From Paracoccus sp. (in: a-proteobacteria) (GTDB lineage: Bacteria > Pseudomonadota > Alphaproteobacteria > Rhodobacterales > Rhodobacteraceae), in contig NZ_JAUNTN010000010.1 in NCBI RefSeq assembly GCF_030538695.1, positions 26,860-90,859 of the forward strand: 64,000 bases of DNA, read 5' to 3'. The notes beneath the pieces are model-generated. The model worked only from the letters and a program-made list of their open reading frames with translations. It did no database searches and was not told where the DNA came from. Below, one piece after another: positions 55,493 to 62,827 of this stretch. Numbering within the stretch: position 1 is the stretch's first letter; each line of letters begins with the position of its first letter. A program made the position numbers and the translations under genes.

Positions 55493-55885
55493 ATGAAAGG
55501 CCCGATTTCCGCAACCGAACTGGCAGGCTCCGGGATGCGCGCACAAGCTCAGCGGCTGCGCCACACCGCCGAGAATATGGCAAACGCCGATACCCCCGGC
55601 TACCGCCGCAAGATGGTCAGTTTCGAGGAACAGGTCCGCTTTGGCCGGCCAACCGGCATGGTCCAGACCGGCCGCACGCAACTGGATCAATCCGACCTGC
55701 AACGCATCTATGCCCCCGGCAATCCGCTGGCCGGGCCGGATGGGTATTACGACGGATCGAATGTCGATCTGGTCGTTGAAATGGCCGATTCGAGAGAGGC
55801 TGGCCGCAGTTATGAGGCCAATCTGCGCGTCTTTGAGCAGGCCCGCCAGATGAACAGCGCCCTGCTGGACATCCTGAAACGCTAA
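55493..55885 (+). CDS. flgC: Flagellar basal-body rod protein FlgC
   Basis: The 130-residue protein has the rod signature ENMANADTPGYRRK and the FlgC block NVDLVVEMADSREAGRSYEANLRVFEQARQMNSALLDILKR. It is 3 bp downstream of flgB, and fliE follows after 14 bp, so the three form one operon. FlgC is a proximal rod subunit. Confidence 0.96.
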   Translation: MKGPISATELAGSGMRAQAQRLRHTAENMANADTPGYRRKMVSFEEQVRFGRPTGMVQTGRTQLDQSDLQRIYAPGNPLAGPDGYYDGSNVDLVVEMADSREAGRSYEANLRVFEQARQMNSALLDILKR

Positions 55886-55899
55886 CCAAGGAGAACCCT

Positions 55900-56175
55900 A
55901 TGATTTCCGCAATCAACGCCGCTTCCGCCTATCAGACCGCCACCGCCCGCCTTGGCGCGGCACAGCCCGAAACCGGCGTGACCTCGACCATCCGTTCGTT
56001 CGAGCAGGTCATGCAGCAGGCCGATGCCGCCGCCGTCGGGGCCATGTCCGGCACCACCGACACCACCCATCTGGTGCAATCAATTGCCGAAGCCGAGCTG
56101 GCGCTCGATACCGTGACCGCCATCCGCGACAAGGTGGTTGAGGCCTATCAGGAACTGCTGCGGATGCCGGTGTAA
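55900..56175 (+). CDS. fliE: Flagellar hook-basal body complex protein FliE
   Basis: The 91-residue protein fits FliE in length, with an N-terminal helix and the conserved C-terminal AELALDTVTAIRDKVVEAYQELLRMPV. FliE links the rod to the MS ring. AAGGAG precedes the start. fliQ follows after 3 bp. Confidence 0.94.
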   Translation: MISAINAASAYQTATARLGAAQPETGVTSTIRSFEQVMQQADAAAVGAMSGTTDTTHLVQSIAEAELALDTVTAIRDKVVEAYQELLRMPV

Positions 56176-56178
56176 ACC

Positions 56179-56454
56179 ATGACCGATGACATCCTGTTCG
56201 ATGTGCTGCGTCAGGCCCTGTGGATCGCCGTCCGCATGGCTGCGCCGCTGCTGATCGTGGCGCTGATATCCGGCGTGCTGATCGGACTGTTTCAGGCGCT
56301 GACCTCGATTCAGGAAATGACCCTGACCTTTGTGCCAAAGGTCGCGCTAATGCTGGCCGTTTTCTGGGTCAGCATGAGCTTTATGACCACCACCCTGTCC
56401 AATTTCTGGATCGACCAGATCATCCCCATGATCGAAGGGAATGCTGATGGATAA
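56179..56454 (+). CDS. fliQ: Flagellar export apparatus membrane protein FliQ
   Basis: The 91-residue protein has two membrane helices (about 12-38 and 48-70) and the FliQ segments ALLIVALISGVLIGLFQALTSIQEMTLTFVPK. It is part of the FliPQR core of the type III export gate. Its 3' end overlaps flgF by 8 bp. Confidence 0.95.
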   Translation: MTDDILFDVLRQALWIAVRMAAPLLIVALISGVLIGLFQALTSIQEMTLTFVPKVALMLAVFWVSMSFMTTTLSNFWIDQIIPMIEGNADG

Positions 56455-57163
56455 CATAGGCTACGCCACCCTCACCCGCCAATCCGGCCTGCTGCGCGAG
56501 ATGCGCGTGGTTGCAAATAACATCGCTAATGCCGACACTACGGGTTTCCGCCGCGAAGGCGTCGTATTCTCGGAATATATGCACTCGCTGGATGCCACCG
56601 GGCAAACCCTGTCGATGGCCAATGCACGCGGTCGCACGGTTGATCTGATGCAGGCCGGGCTGACCATGACCGGCGGCACTTTCGATCTCGGGATCGAGGG
56701 CGACGCCTTTTTCATGGTCCAGACGCCCGAGGGCAACCGGCTGACGCGGGCGGGCAATTTCCTGACCGGCCCGGACGGCAATCTGGTCACGCCCGACGGG
56801 ATGCCGGTTCTGGATGCCGGTCAGGCCCCGATCAACATTCCGGCGGGGGTGCAATCCGTGACCATCGGCAGCGATGGCACCGTGACCGCTGACGATGTGC
56901 CGGTTGCGCAGGTTGGCCTGTTTACCGTCGCAGACCCCACCAGCCTGCTGCACCGCGGCGGCACCCGCTTTGAAACCGAATCCGAAACCATCCCGACCGA
57001 GACCGCCCGCATCCGTCAGGGTTTCCTTGAAGGATCGAACGTCGATCCGGTTTTCGAAATGACCCGCATGATCGAGGTGCAGCGCGCCTATGAGATGGGT
57101 CAGGCCATGCTGGACCGTGAGGATCAGCGTATCCGCAACGTCATCACCGCGCTGACGCGCTGA
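56447..57163 (+). CDS. flgF: Flagellar basal-body rod protein FlgF
   Basis: The 238-residue proximal-rod protein contains the FlgE/F/G-family motif NNIANADTTGFRREGVVFSEYMH, the core TGGTFDLGIEGDAFFMVQTPEGNRLTRAGNF and the C-terminal EMTRMIEVQRAYEMGQAML. An ATG at 56441 is also in frame, but the GAAGGGA ribosome-binding site is better placed for 56447. FlgF precedes flgG in the usual order. Confidence 0.94.
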   Translation: MDNIGYATLTRQSGLLREMRVVANNIANADTTGFRREGVVFSEYMHSLDATGQTLSMANARGRTVDLMQAGLTMTGGTFDLGIEGDAFFMVQTPEGNRLTRAGNFLTGPDGNLVTPDGMPVLDAGQAPINIPAGVQSVTIGSDGTVTADDVPVAQVGLFTVADPTSLLHRGGTRFETESETIPTETARIRQGFLEGSNVDPVFEMTRMIEVQRAYEMGQAMLDREDQRIRNVITALTR

Positions 57164-57174
57164 AAGGATCACCG

Positions 57175-57960
57175 ATGAAAGCCCTTCAAATCGCCGCCAC
57201 CGGCATGTCGGCCCAGCAGACACGGGTCGAGGTCATCTCGAACAACCTCGCCAACATGTCCACCACCGGCTACAATGCCCGCCGGGCCGAGTTTGCCGAC
57301 CTCGCCTATCAACAGGCCGGTCGCCCCGGCGCAATCACCGCCACCGACGGCACCGTGGTGCCTGCCGGGGTTCAGATCGGCCTTGGCGTGCGCCCGACCG
57401 CCGTAACGATCAGCGTCGCACAAGGGGCGCTGACAGCCACTCAGGGCGATCTGGACATCGCCATCAACGGCTATGGTTATTTCGAGGTTCAGACCCCCTC
57501 AGGCATCTCGGCCTATACCCGCGACGGCAGCTTCAAACGCACCGCCGACGGGCTGATCGTGACCTCGGACGGCTATCCGCTGCAACCCGAGATCACCATT
57601 CCCGGCGATGCCCGTTCTATCGCCATCAACGCCGCGGGTGAGGTCTATGCCTATTTTCAGGATCAGGTCGAACCCGAGCTTCTGGGTGAAATCACCCTGA
57701 CCAATTTCGTCAATGAAAAAGGGCTGGAGGCGATCGGTTCCAACCTGTTCCTGCAAACCGCCGCCTCGGGCGAACCGATGACTGCGCTGCCAGGCACAGA
57801 GGGGCTTGGCACGCTGCGCCAAGGCTATCTGGAGGAAAGCGCCGTTGATCCGGTGCGCGAAATCACCGAGCTTATCAAGGCACAGCGCGGCTATGAAATG
57901 AACGCCAAGGTCATCACCGCCGCCGACCAGATGCTTGGCGCAACCGTGCAGGTCCGCTGA
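57175..57960 (+). CDS. flgG: Flagellar distal rod protein FlgG
   Basis: The 261-residue protein has the motif MKALQIAATGMSAQQTRVEVISNNLANMSTTGYNARRAEFADLAYQQ, the core ATQGDLDIAINGYGYFEVQTPSG and the C-terminal EITELIKAQRGYEMNAKVITAADQML. FlgG builds the distal rod. It starts 11 bp after flgF and overlaps the flgA start by 1 nt (TGATG). Confidence 0.97.
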   Translation: MKALQIAATGMSAQQTRVEVISNNLANMSTTGYNARRAEFADLAYQQAGRPGAITATDGTVVPAGVQIGLGVRPTAVTISVAQGALTATQGDLDIAINGYGYFEVQTPSGISAYTRDGSFKRTADGLIVTSDGYPLQPEITIPGDARSIAINAAGEVYAYFQDQVEPELLGEITLTNFVNEKGLEAIGSNLFLQTAASGEPMTALPGTEGLGTLRQGYLEESAVDPVREITELIKAQRGYEMNAKVITAADQMLGATVQVR

Positions 57961-58373
57961 TGCGCTGGCTGCTGATCGCCGCCCTCGCCGCCCTGCCCTT
58001 TGGCGCATCCGCCTTGACAGTCGCGCAAACCTTGCCCGCAGGCAGCATCATCGCCGCCGGGGATCTGATTGCCGACACTCCCGGCGAGAATCCCGACGCA
58101 ATGATCGGGATGCAGGCACGGGTGACGCTGTATCAGGGCCGCCCTGTTTTGGCGGGCCAGTTGCGCGCCCCGCAACTGGTCCAGCGCAACAAGCTGGTGC
58201 CAGTGCTGTGGCAACGCGGCGGGCTGAGCATCACCACCGAGGCCCGCGCACTGGAACCCGGCGCGGAGGGCGACCGCATCCGCCTGATGAATCTCGATAC
58301 CAAAACCACCATCACCGGCACCGTTGCTGCCAACGGCACCGTGATCGTTTCGCTCCCGGAGAACCGGCCATGA
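57960..58373 (+). CDS. flgA: Flagella basal-body P-ring formation chaperone FlgA
   Basis: The 137-residue protein has a signal peptide (MRWLLIAALAALPFGASA) and a SAF-domain core (AGDLIADTP, VTLYQGRPVLAGQLRAPQLVQRNKLVPV, ITTEARALEPGAEGDRIRLMNLDTKTTITGTV). FlgA is a periplasmic chaperone for P-ring assembly. It overlaps flgG and flgH at both ends by 1 and 4 nt. Confidence 0.93.
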   Translation: MRWLLIAALAALPFGASALTVAQTLPAGSIIAAGDLIADTPGENPDAMIGMQARVTLYQGRPVLAGQLRAPQLVQRNKLVPVLWQRGGLSITTEARALEPGAEGDRIRLMNLDTKTTITGTVAANGTVIVSLPENRP

Positions 58374-59098
58374 AAAAACTGTTTTTGATCCTTGGCACCC
58401 TTGCCGCCCTGTCCGCCTGCGCCCGCGTCAGCAATATTGGCCAGCCGCCCGCGCTGACGTCGGAACGCGACACCCCCGAGTTCGAAGCCATGACCAACCC
58501 CGAGCTTGACTTCTCGATGGCCGCGCAGCCCCAATCGCAGGGGGCTTCGCTGTGGCAAGGTCAGCAGCGTTCGATTATCGGAGACCGTCGGGCGATGGCA
58601 CGCGGCGACATTCTGACCGTCGCCATCGAGATCAACGACCGGGCCGAAATGCAGAACAGCTCGGGCCGGTCGCGCAGCGCCTCGGATCGGGTCAGCATCC
58701 AGCAAATGGCCGGGATTCCGCAGCGGCTGGCAAATTCCTTTCCCGAAGGCGCCGGGCTGGACAATCTGGCCGAGGCCAATTCCGCTTCGACCTTCAAGGG
58801 CAGTGGGAATATCTCGCGCCGGGACAAGCTGACGCTGCGGGTCGCGGCAACCGTCATCGACCGCCTGCCCAACGGAACGCTGCATATTCAAGGCACGCAA
58901 GAGGTGCGCGTCAACAATGAGTTGCGCGACCTGACCGTCAGTGGTTTTGTCCGCCCCATGGACATCGACCGCAACAACGAGATCCGCTATGACCGTATCG
59001 CCGGCGCGCGTATTTCTTATGGCGGGCGCGGTCAGATCACCGACGTTCAGCAGCCCCGCTATGGTCAGCAACTGGCTGACATCATCCTGCCCTACTGA
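58370..59098 (+). CDS. flgH: Flagellar L-ring protein FlgH
   Basis: The 242-residue outer-membrane ring protein has a lipoprotein-like N-terminus with the lipobox LSAC (about 14-17) and the conserved SLWQGQQRSIIGDRRAMARGDILTVAIEINDRAEMQNSS block. KLTLRVAATVIDRLPNGTLHIQG and the C-terminal QPRYGQQLADIILPY complete it. ATG 58370 is coupled to the flgA stop (ATGA). Confidence 0.96.
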   Translation: MKKLFLILGTLAALSACARVSNIGQPPALTSERDTPEFEAMTNPELDFSMAAQPQSQGASLWQGQQRSIIGDRRAMARGDILTVAIEINDRAEMQNSSGRSRSASDRVSIQQMAGIPQRLANSFPEGAGLDNLAEANSASTFKGSGNISRRDKLTLRVAATVIDRLPNGTLHIQGTQEVRVNNELRDLTVSGFVRPMDIDRNNEIRYDRIAGARISYGGRGQITDVQQPRYGQQLADIILPY

Positions 59099-59109
59099 AC
59101 GGATTTCGC

Positions 59110-59589
59110 ATGAAAAAGCTGCTTTTCCTGTTGCTGCCCATTCTGGCCTTTATCGGCGGCGCCCTGTCCGGCGAAATGCTGGCCCCCAAGCCGCCAATCC
59201 CCGAGACGGGAGAGATGCCCGAGGCAGGCACCACCCAGCCGGGCGAACTGCAAGCCGATATGAAAATGGCCGGATTCCGTTTTCCCAGCCAGTTCTTTGT
59301 GCCAGTCATGCGACAGGGGCAGGTATCCTCGGTCATGGTCCTGTCGCTGACCATCGAAATGGCCGAGGCCGATCAAGAGGCCATCTACCGGCAGGAATAC
59401 CGGCTGCGTGACGCCCTGCTGCGGCAATTGCTGATCTACGCCAATTCCGGCGGGTTCGACGGCAATTTCACGGCCGAACCGCGGATGGAGGCGCTGCGGC
59501 GGGAATTGCTGCGGGCGACACATGATGTTGCCGACGCTCCGGTTCATGCCGTGCTGGTCGAGGATATAACACGCCAACCCTCAAGCTGA
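59110..59589 (+). CDS. fliL: FliL-like flagellar basal-body-associated protein
   Basis: The 159-residue protein has one N-terminal membrane helix (about 3-24, KLLFLLLPILAFIGGALSG), a short linker, and a periplasmic domain (about 60-150) beginning FPSQFFVPVMRQGQVSSVMVLSLTIEMAEADQ. This topology suits FliL, which binds the stator near the motor. It lies 11 bp after flgH. Identity is good but less certain than its neighbours. Confidence 0.8.
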   Translation: MKKLLFLLLPILAFIGGALSGEMLAPKPPIPETGEMPEAGTTQPGELQADMKMAGFRFPSQFFVPVMRQGQVSSVMVLSLTIEMAEADQEAIYRQEYRLRDALLRQLLIYANSGGFDGNFTAEPRMEALRRELLRATHDVADAPVHAVLVEDITRQPSS

Positions 59590-59664
59590 ACGCCGCAATC
59601 CAGGGCTGGCGGCAAGGGCGCAGGCGGGCTATCGCTACGACAGCGAAACAGCAAGACGATCAGG

Positions 59665-60627
59665 ATGCCTGACACCGAGATCCTGCCCAGTTCACAGCCC
59701 GCCGTCACCATTCTGATGGCGACATATAACGGTGCGGCCTATCTGCCCGCGCAACTGGACAGTCTTGCGGCACAACAGGGCGTGAACTGGCGGCTGGTCA
59801 TCTCGGATGATGGCTCAACCGACGCAACGGCAGAACGTGTCGCCCGCTTTGCCGCGCGGTTCCCGGCGGGACAGGTGCGGATGCAGCAAGGGCCGGGACA
59901 AGGCGCGACGCAGAACTTTCTGTCGCTGCTGGATCAGGTGGCGGATGGCGAATGGCTGGCGTTTTGCGATCAGGATGATGTCTGGCACCCCGACAAGCTG
60001 AACCGCGCCGTGAAAGCCCTGCAAGATCAGCCTGCTGCGGCAATCTACAGTGCGCGCACCACCATCGCCGACCAGAACCTGAAACCGCTGGCCGGCTCGC
60101 GCCGCTTTACCCGCCCTCTGGGCCTGCGCAATGCGCTGGTGCAGGCGGTGACGGCGGGCAACACGCTGGTGGCCAATGCCCCCGCCGCTGCGCTGCTGCG
60201 TCGCGCGGGGCCTGCGGCGCGGACTGCGGATGTGGTGTCGCATGACTGGTGGGCCTATCTGCTGGCCTCGGCTGCCGGGGCGGCGCTGGTCCGGGATGAA
60301 GCCGAGGTGCTGCTCTACCGCCAGCATCCGGGCAATGTCATGGGCCGCAACGATACCGCGCTGGCACTTGCCGCGCGGCTGCGGCTGCTGCTGGCCGGGC
60401 CGTTCGGGGGCTGGCTGGCGGCCAATCTGCGGGCGGTGCTGGCGGTGCGCGATATGCTGACGCCTGATGCGGTGACGCTACTGGAACAGGTGCAGGCAGC
60501 GCAGCGCAGGCCCGGCATGGCGCTGGCAGCAGAGCTTTGGCGGCTGGGGGTGTATCGCCAGACCCGCGCCGGAACAGCGGCGCTATATCTGGCGGCGCTG
60601 GCAGGTGCTTTGCGGGATAAGGGGTGA
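59665..60627 (+). CDS. Family 2 glycosyltransferase, rhamnosyltransferase-like
   Basis: The 320-residue cytoplasmic enzyme has the GT-A fold: VTILMATYNGAAYLPAQLDSLAAQQ, the SDDGSTDATAERV nucleotide-sugar site and the metal-binding DQDD in WLAFCDQDDVWHPDK. It resembles rhamnosyltransferases that build surface polysaccharide. It stands alone after the flagellar operon, without other polysaccharide genes. The sugar is unknown. Confidence 0.88.
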   Translation: MPDTEILPSSQPAVTILMATYNGAAYLPAQLDSLAAQQGVNWRLVISDDGSTDATAERVARFAARFPAGQVRMQQGPGQGATQNFLSLLDQVADGEWLAFCDQDDVWHPDKLNRAVKALQDQPAAAIYSARTTIADQNLKPLAGSRRFTRPLGLRNALVQAVTAGNTLVANAPAAALLRRAGPAARTADVVSHDWWAYLLASAAGAALVRDEAEVLLYRQHPGNVMGRNDTALALAARLRLLLAGPFGGWLAANLRAVLAVRDMLTPDAVTLLEQVQAAQRRPGMALAAELWRLGVYRQTRAGTAALYLAALAGALRDKG

Positions 60628-61196
60628 AACCTCTGCAACTGGCTTAACCGCCGGCCAAGCTACCAAGGAAATAAATTGTAAGCATGTGGATAAACCGAAA
60701 ATACCGACTCTTGGAGCAGCGCACCGGACGAACCGCTCTTGCCGAAGCAATAACAGCCGGAAGATCAGCGGCATTGCCCGCGCTCTGAATGCCCCGAGCC
60801 GCTGGACGCACCGCAGGGCAACCGGCTCAGCGGCCGGGATGGGTTGGTATCTGGACGGAGCTTTGCCGGAGCTTCCGGCCGACAGGATTCCCCGATGCGT
60901 TGAGTATCACCAGAACCCCCATGTGGATGCATGGTTGGACGCATAGCGGGAAAAGGGCCAGATTGTGCCATCAGGCCCCCGCGTGGCAGGTCCACGGTGA
61001 CAGCCCCCGCCCTGACAGATGATTACGGGCGAATTGCTGCCCTCTCACCTCGTGCAAAATCGCACGGGTTGAAACACATTCTTCTGGAATGGCATCACAT
61101 TCCCCCTTACCGTTCTGTTCATCCGCTCTTACAGCGACACGCCAATATTCAGCAAATAAACCCAACCCAATAAATGCCTTCTAGGAATACTTATAA
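60628..61196. other. Long intergenic region upstream of the S24 repressor
   Basis: About 570 bp without a convincing gene. The frames at 60605-60946 and 60765-60995 lack ribosome-binding sites and recognisable composition. A GGAATG-N6-CATTCC dyad lies at 61086-61103, and AT-rich DNA follows to the repressor start, where its promoter should be. Confidence 0.6.
61086..61103. promoter_or_regulatory. Candidate repressor operator
   Basis: GGAATG (61086-61091) and CATTCC (61098-61103) are perfect inverted repeats separated by 6 bp, about 95 bp upstream of the S24 repressor. ATTCCA half-sites recur downstream of the gene (61990-62029). This could be its binding sequence. Confidence 0.35.
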
Positions 61197-61856
61197 ATGC
61201 CTGATGTTGCCGCACGAATCCGAAGCCTAAGAGAACAAAAAGGCTTAAGCCGGAAAGCATTTGCCGACGCAATAGGCGTGAGCGAAGCCAAGGTTCAGGC
61301 CATAGAGATAGGCAGGCAGCGAATAGACCACGAGGTTCTGAGGGCATTATCTAAACGCCTAGGGATTGATGCTAACTGGCTTTTACTAGGGGTCGCAGAG
61401 GCTAACTCGCCCGACACCTCAACACCTCTGGCACAATTCGTCCCCATAACCTGCTTTACCGTCGGAGCGTCCACAGGCCGCGGCTCCGTTGCCCAAGACG
61501 AAACAGGCAGCGGCACCTACGCCTATAACAAGGCGTTTCTGGACCGGCGCGGCCTGAAACCCGGCAATCTGGCGGTGATCTCTGTGCGCGGCGACAGCAT
61601 GGCCCCCGATCTGCGCAATGGCGACCTGATCCTGATCGACCGCGCAGACGCCACACCCGACGCGATCCGCGAAGGCCGCATCTATGTGGTTAAGTTTGAT
61701 GGTGATTTATACGTCAAGCGCATCCAGCGCGCCCCCGGCAAACGCCTGATACTGGTCTCGTCCAACCCGGCCTACCAGCCGGTGACGGTCGAGGAGGGCG
61801 ACATGGACGGCATCAAGATCATCGGACGCGTCGTCAACTCGACCCATGAATGGTGA
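61197..61856 (+). CDS. XRE/S24 phage-type repressor (CI/LexA-like)
   Basis: The 219-residue protein has an XRE helix-turn-helix (about 5-62: IRSLREQKGLSRKAFADAIGVSEAKVQAIEIGRQRI) and a C-terminal S24 peptidase domain with serine S134 (GDSMAPDLRNGD) and the lysine K174 in LYVKR. Such repressors self-cleave on RecA activation, though no clear Ala-Gly cleavage site is visible. AGGA lies 10 nt before the ATG. It is not next to other phage genes, so it may be a remnant of a second element or a host-recruited repressor. Confidence 0.9.
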   Translation: MPDVAARIRSLREQKGLSRKAFADAIGVSEAKVQAIEIGRQRIDHEVLRALSKRLGIDANWLLLGVAEANSPDTSTPLAQFVPITCFTVGASTGRGSVAQDETGSGTYAYNKAFLDRRGLKPGNLAVISVRGDSMAPDLRNGDLILIDRADATPDAIREGRIYVVKFDGDLYVKRIQRAPGKRLILVSSNPAYQPVTVEEGDMDGIKIIGRVVNSTHEW

Positions 61857-62436
61857 CTTACTTCCAGTCGTAGGCGGCGGGTGGAAGCTGGCGGAAGTTA
61901 TTCCAGCCGATTGTGTTCCGCTCTGCCCGATCAGGCCGGATCAGGCGACCAACACAAACCCCAGCAAACACGGGCCTTCCCAAAAGCCCATTCCAGAACA
62001 GCACGTTCCACCCATTCCAGTTTATTCCATTCACCCCAGCGAAGCCTCCCGGAAAAATCGCAGACATTGCTAGTGTGCCGCAACGGCTGGCCGCAAGACC
62101 AGCGCGGCTGCTTGCGGATAAGGGCCTGCAAACCAACTGCGCGCTGTGCCGGATGATTGCGGCACCGGGGCCGTCATTCCATAGCCCCTATCCTGCAAAC
62201 GGGGCTTTCGCAGCCTTAAACGGCCAATCGTCGGCATCACAATCCCCCGGTCTGTTCCCTGCCCCTCATATGCCCCTGCACGAAATCACCATTGTGACCG
62301 CACCCCTATATGCCCACCCGATCTGCGACCAGGGGACAGGCCCCGGACGCGACGGCAAATGCTGCACTTGCAGCAAAAGCAGGTGCATCGAGTCACTTTT
62401 GCTGCTATACACCCCGCGAAGCAGAAAGGACGCCGC
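61857..62436. other. Non-coding region after the repressor
   Basis: About 580 bp without a secure gene. A minus-strand frame at 61858-62067 (69 codons, rich in Trp, Asn and Gly) lacks a ribosome-binding site. TTCCA pentamers occur repeatedly at 61990-62029, and a 10-bp inverted repeat lies at 62370-62405. Confidence 0.5.
62370..62405. promoter_or_regulatory. Inverted repeat upstream of the hypothetical gene
   Basis: GCAGCAAAAG (62370-62379) and CTTTTGCTGC (62396-62405) pair perfectly across 16 nt, ending 31 bp before the ATG at 62437. It may be an operator or an mRNA hairpin. Confidence 0.4.
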
Positions 62437-62775
62437 ATGGACCTGACCACCATTGCCACGATCGTTCTGGCCTCTGGCAGCGGTGATCTGACCTGCCGCG
62501 CCGGTTCGGATGTCAGCCCGGCACAGGCACAATTGCTGTGCCAGGAGGTCGCGACCCGTTTGCCTGCCCGCACCCGCGCCGCAACGCTGGATATATCCCG
62601 CTATGGTCTCCATGGGGTCGAGGCTGTCCTGCATCTGACCGATGACACCGGCACGACCGTTGCCTTGCCCCGGATGGGCGTGACCATCCGGGATCTTGAC
62701 CACTTGCCCGACGGGGCGCTGCAGGGGCTGGCAACCCGTATCAGCCGGAAAGCCCGCAAACACGTCAACCCGTAA
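62437..62775 (+). CDS. Hypothetical protein upstream of the metalloprotease
   Basis: The 112-residue protein has an N-terminal hydrophobic stretch (MDLTTIATIVLASGSG) and two cysteines (C20 and C35); the rest is mixed alpha/beta. It ends in RKARKHVNP. ATG 62437 has a GAAAGGA ribosome-binding site. The serralysin-like gene follows 52 bp downstream, so a protease inhibitor or partner role is conceivable, but no inhibitor family was recognised. Confidence 0.55.
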   Translation: MDLTTIATIVLASGSGDLTCRAGSDVSPAQAQLLCQEVATRLPARTRAATLDISRYGLHGVEAVLHLTDDTGTTVALPRMGVTIRDLDHLPDGALQGLATRISRKARKHVNP

Positions 62776-62827
62776 GACCCGCCTCTCCGGCCCTTCCTGA
62801 TTTTCACCCCCCCGAAACGGACCCGAC

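Noticed and set aside
60605-60946. A 113-codon frame after the glycosyltransferase
   Set aside because: Starts inside the previous gene, without a ribosome-binding site or family features.
61858-62067. A 69-codon minus-strand frame rich in Trp, Asn and Gly
   Set aside because: It has no ribosome-binding site, and its residues reflect repeated TTCCA in the DNA, so it was not called a gene.
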